Positions 51,103 to 59,552 of a stretch of DNA of 64,000 nucleotides are shown here, piece after piece. The DNA comes from Orbus hercynius (GTDB taxonomy: Bacteria > Pseudomonadota > Gammaproteobacteria > Enterobacterales > Orbaceae). The first letter of the stretch is position 1. Each line of letters starts with the position of its first letter. The position numbers and the translations under genes were made by a program. The stretch lies in contig NZ_RBWY01000001.1 in the NCBI RefSeq assembly GCF_003634275.1, positions 601,713-665,712 of the forward strand, written 5' to 3'. The notes beneath the pieces were generated by a model. That model was not told the origin of the DNA and did no database searches. It saw nothing but the letters and a program-made list of their open reading frames with translations.

Positions 51103-51708
51103 ATGGAAAAAATATTTTTATTAGGTTTAATTAGTGTTATTTTAACTGGATGTGCTCATACATCGGTTGATAAAGGTTTGTCAGAAATGCAAGGCGTAAC
51201 ACTTAAAGATGTCGGATATGGTCAGCAAGCTATTGACACATATACAGTTACTAAGAATGTAGGTTCAAATGTAGATAATGTGAAAATCTGTTTGGCTAGT
51301 AACATCAGTAATGCAACTGTAACATTGAATGATAATACCGGAAGTTATTTTGGTGCATATTCAGGACATTATTACCAAAATACTAATACTAGTACTGTTC
51401 AGGGTGGTAGTTCAATAATTACAGAATCTAAAGATAAAGTTGTAGGCAGTGGTGTTGCTGAGTATTACTCAAGTGGGATAATCCCTCGTTTACAATATGC
51501 TAGATATATTGTTACTGTTTCTCCGCAAAAGAATAGCACACAATATTTATTTACTCAGATAGAGCAAGCATCAAAAGATACTGGTGCTGGAACTAACAAC
51601 GGATTTTCTTATGTTGGAGCATGGTCTAGTGCTGATCCATTAAAGGTTATTGGTTCTTTAGATAGTGAAGTTGCAAAAATAACAAATTGTTTAAATAACG
51701 GTAAGTAA
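51103..51708 (+). CDS. Lipoprotein of unknown function
   Basis: A 201-residue protein with a lipoprotein signal: the lipobox is ILTGC with Cys17. The mature part is rich in Ser, Thr, Asn and Gly, contains a stretch GSYFGAYSGHYYQNTNTST, and has two further Cys (ICLASN and the late TNCLNNG) that may form a disulfide. No family is recognised. AGGGATAAG precedes the start. It may be an outer-membrane or periplasmic surface protein; nothing in the neighbourhood defines its job. Confidence 0.8.
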   Translation: MEKIFLLGLISVILTGCAHTSVDKGLSEMQGVTLKDVGYGQQAIDTYTVTKNVGSNVDNVKICLASNISNATVTLNDNTGSYFGAYSGHYYQNTNTSTVQGGSSIITESKDKVVGSGVAEYYSSGIIPRLQYARYIVTVSPQKNSTQYLFTQIEQASKDTGAGTNNGFSYVGAWSSADPLKVIGSLDSEVAKITNCLNNGK

Positions 51709-51751
51709 TTTAAATTAATAAAGCAAACTTAGTTTAATTTTTGTGATACAT

Positions 51752-51770
51752 AGCCCTTAAATGGGGCTTT
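51752..51770 (+). terminator. Short terminator after the lipoprotein gene
   Basis: AGCCC (51752-51756) pairs with GGGCT (51764-51768), followed by TT. The stem is short. Confidence 0.5.
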
Positions 51771-51987
51771 GTTATACCTAAACTCAAGGTGTTTATGACA
51801 GATATTAGTTATCTCATTATTAATAAGAAGAGTTTTATTGTTAGTAGTAGATCAAGTACCTGATTTACGACTAGGATGCGAAATCTTAAGTATTAGATAA
51901 ATTAATATTAAATTAGTGTGAATTTAATCTAAGTAAATAATGAATTTAATAAAACGCTACGAACCATTGCCGTTAAAGGCTTTAGAA

Positions 51988-52064
51988 TGGTACGCCCGAG
52001 TGGACTCGAACCACCGACCCCCACCATGTCAAGGTGATGCTCTAACCAACTGAGCTACGGGCGT
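51988..52064 (-). tRNA. tRNA-Val (GAC)
   Basis: The minus strand gives a complete 77-base cloverleaf with encoded CCA. The acceptor pairs ACGCCCG with CGGGCGT, and the anticodon loop TTGACAT gives GAC for valine. The body is nearly identical to E. coli tRNA-Val2. Confidence 0.97.
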
Positions 52065-52225
52065 ATTAATTAATGGATACTACAGGCGCAAATATTAACG
52101 ATCTTCGCTGTTTATCGCAAGTAAAAAAAGATAAAAAGAGCCTAAAATTTCAACTATTGAATTATTTTGGTTATAAAATAGGCTACTTTTGGTTTTTTTA
52201 TGGCGATATGTCTTATTGTTATCAA

Positions 52226-53614
52226 TTATCGAGAAGCTTGTTGTAAAATTTTTACTATCGGTTGTTTTTGGATATAGACCATACGAGATATCAATAGCAC
52301 TGCGGCACATGACAGACCGGCGATGATCCCAACCCAAAAACCGGCAGGGCCCATTGGTGCGCTTATCCAATTGGTTAAGGCTAGCACATAACCTAACGGT
52401 AAACCGATTACCCAATATGAAACTAAAGTAATATATAAAATACTTTGCGTGTCTTTATAGCCACGTAGCACGTTACTGGCGGTCACTTGTAAGTAATCAG
52501 ATAATTGATAAATCGCTAATAAGATAATGAGCTGCATACAGATCGATACAATTACAGGATCAACGGTAAACCATGAGATTAAGAACGATCTAAATACAAC
52601 CAGCAATACGGCGATGACTAAAGCACAAATTAACGCGATGCTAAGGCTAATATAAGCCGTTTGTTTAGCCTGTGCAGGCTTTTTATTACCGAGTAAATAA
52701 CCAACACGAATACTGGTTGCCACACCTAATGACAGCGGAATGGCAAATGTCATGCTGCTGAGTGTGAAGGTGATTTGATGGGCAGATACCGCTTCTTTAC
52801 CAAGTGGCGCTATCATTAAAGCAATGATCGCAAATAAGCTCACTTCAAAAAAGTAAGCTAAGGCGAGTGGGATGCCGAGTAAGGTAATGCGCTTAATAAT
52901 TGTTTGATTAATTAACTGTGTCAATGGCGTTTTACGAATATCGCGCTGACTGTCTGAAAATAGCGTAAAGCACTTAATGAGGATAAACATTAACCAGAAG
53001 ATAATCGCCGCTGTGATACCACACCCAATCCCACCAAATTCAGGTAACCCAAACTTGCCATAAATTAAGACATAGTTAATGGGAATATTGGCAAGCAAGG
53101 CAAAAAACATAATAAACATGGCGGGCTTGGTATTAGATAATCCTTCACATTGAAAGCGATAGACTAAATAAAATAAGAAGCCAGGAACGCCCCACATAAT
53201 GGCCCGTAAAAAGTGCACCGCCACATAAACCATTTCGGGATCAATCGGATTCTCAGCGGTGCTACGCAACGCAATGATTTTATCTGAATGGTATAAAAAT
53301 AACATGATAAATAGCGATAAAACCGAAGCGATAACTAACCCTTGCCGAGTGTGGTTAGCAATTTGGTCGCGCTTAGCAGCACCATTCAAATTGGCAATAA
53401 TAGGGGTGAGAACAGATAATAGGCCTTGGCCAAATAAAATGGTAGGCAACCAGATGGAAGCGCCAATTGCAACACCTGATAACGCAGCAGCACTATAGTG
53501 CCCTGCCATAATTGTATCAACAAAGGTGATGCCTGTTTGCGCCAGTTGTGCAATGATGACCGGTATTGCCAAGCTAATAATAATTTTAACTTCTTTCCTA
53601 TAAATCTGTTTCAT
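52226..53614 (-). CDS. norM: Multidrug exporter NorM/MdtK (MATE)
   Basis: A 462-residue MATE antiporter of the NorM branch with twelve membrane helices. PVIIAQLAQTGITFVDTIMAGHYS at the N-terminus and LSGVAIGASIWLPTILFGQGLL are diagnostic. It exports cationic drugs, probably with Na+. It is the downstream gene of rimO with only 7 bases between them, which points to co-transcription. It differs from the MepA-like MATE at 7162-8535 in the same window. Confidence 0.92.
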   Translation of the reverse strand: MKQIYRKEVKIIISLAIPVIIAQLAQTGITFVDTIMAGHYSAAALSGVAIGASIWLPTILFGQGLLSVLTPIIANLNGAAKRDQIANHTRQGLVIASVLSLFIMLFLYHSDKIIALRSTAENPIDPEMVYVAVHFLRAIMWGVPGFLFYLVYRFQCEGLSNTKPAMFIMFFALLANIPINYVLIYGKFGLPEFGGIGCGITAAIIFWLMFILIKCFTLFSDSQRDIRKTPLTQLINQTIIKRITLLGIPLALAYFFEVSLFAIIALMIAPLGKEAVSAHQITFTLSSMTFAIPLSLGVATSIRVGYLLGNKKPAQAKQTAYISLSIALICALVIAVLLVVFRSFLISWFTVDPVIVSICMQLIILLAIYQLSDYLQVTASNVLRGYKDTQSILYITLVSYWVIGLPLGYVLALTNWISAPMGPAGFWVGIIAGLSCAAVLLISRMVYIQKQPIVKILQQASR

Positions 53615-53621
53615 CGTTTAC

Positions 53622-54944
53622 TCAGTTTATTAAACTACCCCAAAGATCGTACTCGTCTGAATGTTCAATTAATACATTGACAATATCACCGACTTTGACC
53701 GAAAACTCTTCATTGAGATAAACCACGCCATCAATTTCTGGTGCATCAGCCATACTTCGACCAATGGCTCCTTCTTCATCAACTTCATCAATAATAACTG
53801 ATAATGTTTTCCCAATTTTGCCCGCGAGTTTTTCAGTTGAAATACGTTGTTGTACTTGCATAAATCGATGAAAACGTTCTTGTTTGATTTCTTCCGGTAC
53901 TTGGTTGGCTAAATCATTAGCCGCAGCACCTTCAATCGCACTGTAAGTAAAGCAGCCTACGCGATCAAGTCTGGCTTCCGCTAAGAAGTTAAGCAGTAAC
54001 TCGAAATCTTCATCTGTCTCACCTGGAAAGCCGACGATAAAGGTTGAACGTAGGGTGATTTCTGGGCAAATCTCGCGCCATTTATGAATGCGTTCAAGTG
54101 TTCTTTCAATAGAGCCGGGACGTTTCATTGATTTTAAGATAGCCGGGCTTGCGTGCTGTAATGGCACATCTAGGTAAGGTAAAATTTTACCTTCAGCCAT
54201 TAATGGAATTAATTTATCAACGTGTGGGTAAGGGTACATGTAATGTAAGCGTACCCATATTCCTAATGATGATAGCTGCTCGCAAAGGGTTTGAATATCG
54301 GTTTTTACCGGCATGCCATTCCAAAAACCAGTACGGTTTTTCAGATCAGCACCATAAGCTGAGGTATCTTGTGCAATCACTAATAACTCTTTCACACCAC
54401 TTTCGGCTAAACGTTTAGCTTCATCAAGCACATTACCAATAGGGCGGCTGACCATATCACCGCGCAGTGATGGAATAATGCAGAAGGTACAGCGATGATC
54501 ACAGCCTTCTGAGATTTTTAAGTAAGCATAATGCTTTGGTGTCAGTTTAACGCCTTGTGCCGGGATTAAGCTCGTATAGGGATCGTAAGTGGGTTTAGGT
54601 GCGTATTTATTGACGTGATTTAGCACCGTTTCATAGCTATGAGGGCCTGAGATTTCCAGTACTTTCGGGTGGATTTTACGGATTTGATCTTCTTTAGCAC
54701 CCAAACAGCCAGTGACAATCACTTTACCATTTTCGTGCAATGCTTCACCAATTGCTTCGAGTGATTCTTGTACTGCGCTGTCAATAAAACCGCAAGTGTT
54801 AACAATAACCAGATCAGCATTATCATAGCTGGGAACAACTTGATAGCCTTGCGTTCGCAGCTCAGTGAGTATTCTTTCTGAATCAACAAGGTTTTTAGGG
54901 CAGCCAAGGCTGACAAATCCAATAGTCGGAGTAATATTAATCAT
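53622..54944 (-). CDS. rimO: Ribosomal protein S12 methylthiotransferase RimO
   Basis: RimO adds a methylthio group to Asp88/89 of ribosomal protein S12 using two [4Fe-4S] clusters. The 440-residue length equals E. coli (441). The N-terminal cluster ligands are Cys15, Cys51 and Cys80; the radical-SAM motif is Cys148, Cys152, Cys155 in CDHRCTFC; a TRAM domain ends the protein ([20 protein letters not shown]). The start [18 protein letters not shown] fits the family, although the ribosome site is weak. norM follows 7 bases later. Confidence 0.96.
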   Translation of the reverse strand: MINITPTIGFVSLGCPKNLVDSERILTELRTQGYQVVPSYDNADLVIVNTCGFIDSAVQESLEAIGEALHENGKVIVTGCLGAKEDQIRKIHPKVLEISGPHSYETVLNHVNKYAPKPTYDPYTSLIPAQGVKLTPKHYAYLKISEGCDHRCTFCIIPSLRGDMVSRPIGNVLDEAKRLAESGVKELLVIAQDTSAYGADLKNRTGFWNGMPVKTDIQTLCEQLSSLGIWVRLHYMYPYPHVDKLIPLMAEGKILPYLDVPLQHASPAILKSMKRPGSIERTLERIHKWREICPEITLRSTFIVGFPGETDEDFELLLNFLAEARLDRVGCFTYSAIEGAAANDLANQVPEEIKQERFHRFMQVQQRISTEKLAGKIGKTLSVIIDEVDEEGAIGRSMADAPEIDGVVYLNEEFSVKVGDIVNVLIEHSDEYDLWGSLIN

Positions 54945-55151
54945 AATTATATTGTCTGTTGTGAAGAGTAAAATTGTTTAAAATCAATTGATTATGAAAT
55001 GATCTTGTGACGCGTATTTTAGCATAGAAAACATAACTTCCCTAATGGTTTCTACGACGTTTTGCTGAACAAAATCGCCTGGTTTAGTAAGATAAAACGA
55101 TAAAAATATCGGCTGATAAAAATAACACAAAGCTGTCACTAAAAAGCAAAA

Positions 55152-55175
55152 AAACCGGAAAATGATTTCCGGTTT
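55152..55175 (-). terminator. Terminator of the peroxiredoxin gene
   Basis: AAACCGGAAA (55152-55161) pairs perfectly with TTTCCGGTTT (55166-55175); on the minus strand seven T follow. It lies 19 bases after the stop. Confidence 0.88.
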
Positions 55176-55194
55176 ATCTGGGTGAAAATAAAAC

Positions 55195-55797
55195 TTATAG
55201 CTCTTTTGCGTGTTGTTTTAAGTAGCTTGCAACGCCATCAGGGCTATCTTTCATTCCCGCTTTACCTTTACTCCACTGCGCCGGACAAACTTCACCGTGC
55301 TCTTCGTGGAATTGGAAAGCATCAACAATACGTAGCATTTCATCAATATTACGACCAATTGGTAGATCGTTAACGGTTTCGTGACGAACGATCCCCGATT
55401 TATCAATAAAGAAAGAAGCACGTAGTGCAACGCCTGCTTCTGGATGCTCAATACCATATGCTTGCATAACAGTATGTTTTACATCGGCAACGATAGGGAA
55501 TCTGACTTCGCCAATACCGCCTTTGTCTTGTGGGGTCTTACGCCATGCATTATGAACAAATTCAGAGTCCATTGATACACCGATCACCTCTACACCACGT
55601 TTTTTGAATTCATCTAAACGGTGATCGAATGCAATAATTTCTGATGGGCAAACAAAAGTGAAGTCCATTGGCCAAAAGAATACCACGGCATATTTGCCTT
55701 TAGTAAAGTTAGAAAAATTAAAATCGTTAACAATTTCACCGTTTCCTAATACCGCTGCTGATGTAAAATCAGGTGCTTTGCGCGTTACTAATACCAT
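55195..55797 (-). CDS. 2-Cys peroxiredoxin (AhpC/TSA family)
   Basis: A cytoplasmic thiol peroxidase of 200 residues that reduces hydrogen peroxide and organic peroxides. The peroxidatic cysteine is Cys50 in DFTFVCPSE and the resolving cysteine is Cys171 in EVCPAQW, making it a typical 2-Cys enzyme. Starting at ATG 55797, with AAGGAG 7 bases upstream, is better than an in-frame frame opening at 55854. No ahpF or other reductase gene is adjacent, so thioredoxin or glutaredoxin may recycle it. Length and motifs fit AhpC/TsaA-like proteins. Confidence 0.93.
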   Translation of the reverse strand: MVLVTRKAPDFTSAAVLGNGEIVNDFNFSNFTKGKYAVVFFWPMDFTFVCPSEIIAFDHRLDEFKKRGVEVIGVSMDSEFVHNAWRKTPQDKGGIGEVRFPIVADVKHTVMQAYGIEHPEAGVALRASFFIDKSGIVRHETVNDLPIGRNIDEMLRIVDAFQFHEEHGEVCPAQWSKGKAGMKDSPDGVASYLKQHAKEL

Positions 55798-55938
55798 CTT
55801 ATATCTCCTTATTTTCTTTATAAGTTTATCGGATGTGCCAACTATTATTATCAATAACTTAAATTGAGCCAGTCAACATTATAGTCATCAATCATGATTG
55901 TCCAACACGTTAAAATCAATTACTCGAATAAGTACTGG

Positions 55939-57252
55939 CTATTGTGCTTTCTCTTCAGCTACCACTATTGCTCGTTTGGGTTTTCCGATATTTTTAGTAT
56001 CGCGGTGTCTGAGTTTTTTCTTTTTGGTTTCTTTATGCTTTTCTTCTTTTTTAGCTTTAGCTTTTTCGGACAATTTTTTCTTTTTAACTATCGATGGTGC
56101 TTTACTTTTTGGACGTAGTTCATCAACGACTCTTAGTTTGAGTGGTTCTTGAATATAGCGTTCAATTTTTTTGAGTAACTCATAATCATGCGCTTCAACT
56201 AATGAAATAGCGGTGCCTTTTTTGCCGGCTCTTGCTGTTCTACCAATTCGGTGTAAATAAACGTCAGCAGTTTGTGGCATATCAAAGTTAAATACATGGC
56301 TAATATCATCAAAATCAAGTCCTCTCGATGCGACATCGGTTGCGACAAGTATATTAACGGTATCATTTGCCATACGCTTAATCGCTTCATTACGTTTAGC
56401 TTGCACCATTTCCCCTTCGAGATAACAGGTTCGAATTTTGGCTTCATTTAACCAGTTTACCAATTCATGAACTCGCTCACGTTTACGCACAAATATAACG
56501 CTTTTAGTTACATCACTTTGCTTTAATAAATGCACTAATAATGCGATCTTGTGCTTGATATCATCTGCGCGATAATAAAATTGCAAAATCTTTTTACGTT
56601 CTTTACGTGACGGATCAGCATTAATTTCTACCGGCTCATGGAGAATTCGTTTTGCAAAATCATAAACATTATTACCTTCCAGAGTAGCTGAAAATAATAG
56701 CGTTTGTGTACGCCAACGAGTTTCAGCCGAAATGGTTTCAACATCTTGGGCAAAGCCCATGTCGAGCATGCGATCTGCTTCATCAAGAATTAACATTTCA
56801 ACGGCTCTACAATCAAAGTTCTCTTCTTTGATGTATTGCAGTAAACGACCGGTCGTTGCAATCACAATATCTTGATTTTTGCTAAAAACTTCAGCATGGT
56901 TCATATAAGCAACACCACCTGTAATGGTTGCCGTGCATAATGAAGTAAACTGGGTTAGTAATTTTGTTTGCTCAGCAACTTGCATTGCCAGCTCACGTGT
57001 CGGAGTCAAAATCAGTACACGAGGCGCACCAGGTTTACGTCTTGGAAAATCCAGTAAATGTTGCACGGCTGGAATTAAATAGGCCAGCGTTTTACCTGTT
57101 CCTGTTGGGGCTGAACCTAAAATATCGCGATTATCTAACGCATAAGGAATCGTTTGCGATTGGATGGCAGTGGGTATTGCAATATTTTGTAAGCTCAGTG
57201 CTTTTAAAATTAAATCATCTAAATCAAAGGATGAAAAATCATCTGTCGTCAT
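55939..57252 (-). CDS. srmB: DEAD-box RNA helicase SrmB
   Basis: SrmB helps early assembly of the 50S subunit. Helicase motifs in order are GSAPTGTGKT, PTRELAMQ, DEAD (in LILDEADRMLDMGF), SAT, RKRERVHEL, ATDVASRGLD and HRIGRTARAG. The C-terminal tail is very rich in Lys (KKKKLSEKAKAKKEEKHKE) and contains KLRHRDTKNIGKPKR, as in E. coli SrmB. I start it at ATG 57252 by alignment with E. coli (437 aa); an upstream ATG at 57282 is possible. The tail's Lys codons explain the local A-rich (plus-strand T-rich) bias at 56000-56100. Confidence 0.94.
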   Translation of the reverse strand: MTTDDFSSFDLDDLILKALSLQNIAIPTAIQSQTIPYALDNRDILGSAPTGTGKTLAYLIPAVQHLLDFPRRKPGAPRVLILTPTRELAMQVAEQTKLLTQFTSLCTATITGGVAYMNHAEVFSKNQDIVIATTGRLLQYIKEENFDCRAVEMLILDEADRMLDMGFAQDVETISAETRWRTQTLLFSATLEGNNVYDFAKRILHEPVEINADPSRKERKKILQFYYRADDIKHKIALLVHLLKQSDVTKSVIFVRKRERVHELVNWLNEAKIRTCYLEGEMVQAKRNEAIKRMANDTVNILVATDVASRGLDFDDISHVFNFDMPQTADVYLHRIGRTARAGKKGTAISLVEAHDYELLKKIERYIQEPLKLRVVDELRPKSKAPSIVKKKKLSEKAKAKKEEKHKETKKKKLRHRDTKNIGKPKRAIVVAEEKAQ

Positions 57253-57686
57253 GGTCTGTTCACAATTAGAATTTATGAGCATAGTGTAACATATTTGTTA
57301 GCTTTACACGCGTTCAATTCAGTGATATTTATTTTAAAACCGTATAAACAGTGATAGATGTATTAATGATATTGTTAAGCCAGCATTAGCGAAAGCTGCA
57401 TTATTGATTAATTATATGTCCTTTACTTGACGTGCGATTATTTGTTGTCTCTCTTTTAATCAATGATTTGCTACAAGTGGTTTTGCTATCATCGTTTTGA
57501 AAAAACGATGATATTACGGTTATGCATTTATCGTTGTTATGCGGATTTGTCCAACAAAGGGCTGTTAGATCTAAAATCGATCTATTTAGTTTACGGACAT
57601 TACTTAATCAGCGAGGCGGTGTATTGCATGTTTTTTCCTTTTGCCTATCGAATTAATCATTTTGAAAGCCCGCACATTTATCTTTA
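57253..57686. other. Intergenic region with a 12-bp hairpin
   Basis: 434 bases upstream of srmB and downstream of the lipoprotein pair. TATCATCGTTTT (57487-57498), a GAA loop and its perfect complement (57502-57513) form a strong hairpin without a T tract. It could stabilise or end the minus-strand lipoprotein transcript. A plus-strand 75-codon frame here looks non-coding. Confidence 0.4.
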
Positions 57687-57887
57687 TTAGATCTTTGTTT
57701 TGTTCGTTTTTTGACTGTCTTCATCGGTGTTGCCATCAGATGATTGCGTTGCTGATGTATCAGGTGCTTGCGTTGTCGGTGAGATATTATTATATGTCTC
57801 TTTATGATCGCCTTCGCATTCGTGTATTGTTATGCAGCCCACTAATAAGGAAGCCATTGCTAATATCAATATTGCTTGCATAATCAT
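57687..57887 (-). CDS. Small lipoprotein of unknown function (66 aa)
   Basis: The N-terminus MIMQAILILAMASLLVGC is a lipoprotein signal with Cys18 as the lipidated residue. The mature part is hydrophilic, acidic and rich in Thr, Ser, Asp and Gln, the composition of a flexible surface or periplasm-spanning tail. Its ATG shares one base with the TAA of the preceding 25-codon lipoprotein gene (TAATG), which signals translational coupling and explains the lack of a good ribosome site. I do not recognise a family. Confidence 0.55.
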   Translation of the reverse strand: MIMQAILILAMASLLVGCITIHECEGDHKETYNNISPTTQAPDTSATQSSDGNTDEDSQKTNKTKI

Positions 57888-57964
57888 TACCGATAATAAA
57901 GCGCGCAGCTTGTTATAACTTGACTTGCTGAAATAATGACAATGAGTAAATAGTATTTTTTCAT
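57887..57964 (-). CDS. 25-residue lipoprotein, lysis-protein-like
   Basis: A 25-codon frame MKKYYLLIVIISASQ-VITSCALYYR is almost only a lipoprotein signal: a basic start, a hydrophobic core and a lipobox ITSC with Cys20, leaving six mature residues. The layout recalls colicin lysis lipoproteins and entericidins, though these differ in sequence. AAAGA lies about 6 bases before the ATG, and a promoter with an operator-like spacer lies just upstream (-10 at 58002-57997). It overlaps the next gene by one base. Confidence 0.5.
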   Translation of the reverse strand: MKKYYLLIVIISASQVITSCALYYR

Positions 57965-57995
57965 AATGTATTCTTTATAGGTTATTTAAAAATTG

Positions 57996-58044
57996 TATAA
58001 TACAACTACAGTTGTTTTTTGTAAACAACTGTAGTTGTATTATA
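57996..58044 (-). promoter_or_regulatory. Promoter with twin operators in a 22-bp inverted repeat
   Basis: Two 22-base arms (57996-58017 and 58023-58044) are exact reverse complements around five bases. Each arm contains a dyad: ACAACTACAGTTGT (58002-58015) and ACAACTGTAGTTGT (58025-58038). On the minus strand a promoter reads TTTACA, 17 bases, TATTAT, with one operator as its spacer; a plus-strand promoter (TTGTAA, 16 bases, TATAGT) mirrors it. Dimeric binding by the adjacent S24-type repressor is the natural reading. Confidence 0.65.
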
Positions 58045-58111
58045 GTGCATTAAATAGCTTAAAATGAAAAAATTCAACTAGGCATTGATTTATATTGTCT
58101 AGAGATAATTC

Positions 58112-58771
58112 TCATTCATGTTTTTTTAATCTTATGGATTGACTGAATACAACTTTACCATGAATGGTCAGTTGCTTCATTTTATCACTAGTGATATCCC
58201 AATTTCGGTAATTTTTATTGTCAGAAATAGCAATTAGTTTTTTTTTGACTAATTGTAATCGTTTTATATAAAAATGCTGTTCAAATGAAAATACATAAAT
58301 TCCATCACCATCAAATCTTTGTTTTGAAATATCAACATACAAGGTGTCACCATTTTCAAATGTTCCCTGCATTGTATCCCCAGCAAAATTGATAATTTTA
58401 ATTGTTGTAGCATCTAACGTGCTAAAGAGTTTTTTGGCTTGCTCTTTATCGTATTCGATTGACCTGATAACCGTTTGCACATCGGAAGTTAAAGCATTAT
58501 TCTTCTGGTGAAGCGGCAGATGTAACATGTTAATACAAAGTGAATTTTGATTGACTACACTATCATCAGGGGCGGGGGCAATACCACGCTCAAGCCACAC
58601 AGCATCACAGTTTAATGCGATCGCAAGTGGAACAATTAAGCCCGTCTTAGGATTACCTTCTTTTTCTAATTTACCTATATTTTGTTGTGTTGTACCAACA
58701 CGCTGTGCTAATTCAGTTTGGGTTAAACTTAGTGCTTTCCTTCTTGACTTGATTCTATTTGATAAAGTCAT
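58112..58771 (-). CDS. Phage-type XRE/S24 repressor (CI/LexA-like)
   Basis: An N-terminal helix-turn-helix (about 5-60; SLTQTELAQRVGTTQQNIGKLE) and a C-terminal S24 peptidase-like domain (about 125-215) are joined by a linker. In the S24 domain the catalytic-serine motif, usually GDSM, is GDTM (Thr133, codon ACA); the general-base Lys170 in FYIKRLQ is kept. No clear Ala-Gly cleavage site is seen in the linker. It may bind the twin operators at 57996-58044 and control the two small lipoproteins downstream. Whether it still self-cleaves on DNA damage is uncertain. The 219-residue length is normal for the family. Confidence 0.9.
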   Translation of the reverse strand: MTLSNRIKSRRKALSLTQTELAQRVGTTQQNIGKLEKEGNPKTGLIVPLAIALNCDAVWLERGIAPAPDDSVVNQNSLCINMLHLPLHQKNNALTSDVQTVIRSIEYDKEQAKKLFSTLDATTIKIINFAGDTMQGTFENGDTLYVDISKQRFDGDGIYVFSFEQHFYIKRLQLVKKKLIAISDNKNYRNWDITSDKMKQLTIHGKVVFSQSIRLKKHE

Positions 58772-59552
58772 TTATATTCCTTATAACAGTGTGCACATAT
58801 TATGGTTTTTGACTAAATTTACTAGTTATAAATCTATTCCGATAGCGACTTACAAATACAATGCTAAAATAGAGATATACCGTTAATTTTGACAGTTTAT
58901 GTTTTAACACACACGACATAACTGCCCATTGTTGTCATGCTTGCAATTAACATGCTTGCGAGCTGAAAAATGAGTATTTTGTGGAAAAAACACTGTTGAA
59001 CTCATTTCTTTTATTTATTTTGGCTAATTGAATTGTGTATTTTGAACTTGCGACATAAAGTAAAATTTTACCACTACGATTGATGATATAAAAGCGTTAC
59101 GCAGATTATTAAGCTAAAGGGGTTTTTAATATTCGATGTTTGTTGAGTTGGGAAGACAAATTCACTAAGAAGATAAATCTTAAGATAACTTGGCTGAGTC
59201 ATTAGTTGCTTATTTGAATATGGATTGGTAACGATTATTATGATAAATAACAATGCGTATAGACTGAGTTTAAGATGATTGTATTATCATGATTAGATAT
59301 CAAATGCTAATATCAACGGGCTAACAATCTTTGTTTGATGTGCTTTTTCAGATTAAGTTAGGACTTATACACAGCAAGTAATGATTTTAATTTAAATCAA
59401 ACCACTATGGTCGATAGTGGTTTTTAGTCTTATAAGATTTTGATGAATACCTAAATTCGATTGAAATCGTAAAGTAAGAGCAAACTATCTAGCACTAAAC
59501 TTTGCATCAATTATTTCACATCAATTTTTAATTCATTGTGATGTTTAACGGG
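58772..59552. other. Long intergenic region with a plus-strand terminator
   Basis: 781 bases between the repressor gene and the esterase gene. The right end holds a terminator (59399-59425). A direct repeat CATGCTTGC occurs twice near 58937-58960. No gene of useful length is seen on either strand, and no copy of the ACAACT-type operator lies before the repressor. Confidence 0.45.
59399..59425 (+). terminator. Terminator between the repressor region and the esterase gene
   Basis: AAACCACTAT (59399-59408), loop GGTCG, and ATAGTGGTTT (59414-59423) are followed by TT on the plus strand. It may end an unannotated plus-strand RNA, or serve the convergent esterase 128 bases away, though its minus-strand T tract is weak. 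Confidence 0.65.

Noticed and set aside
57463-57690. 75-codon plus-strand frame upstream of srmB
   Set aside because: It contains the 12-bp hairpin at 57487-57513, lacks a ribosome site and has a Tyr/Cys/Phe-rich composition typical of translated non-coding DNA.
58551-58886. 111-codon plus-strand frame
   Set aside because: It is mostly antisense to the repressor gene and has no ribosome site.
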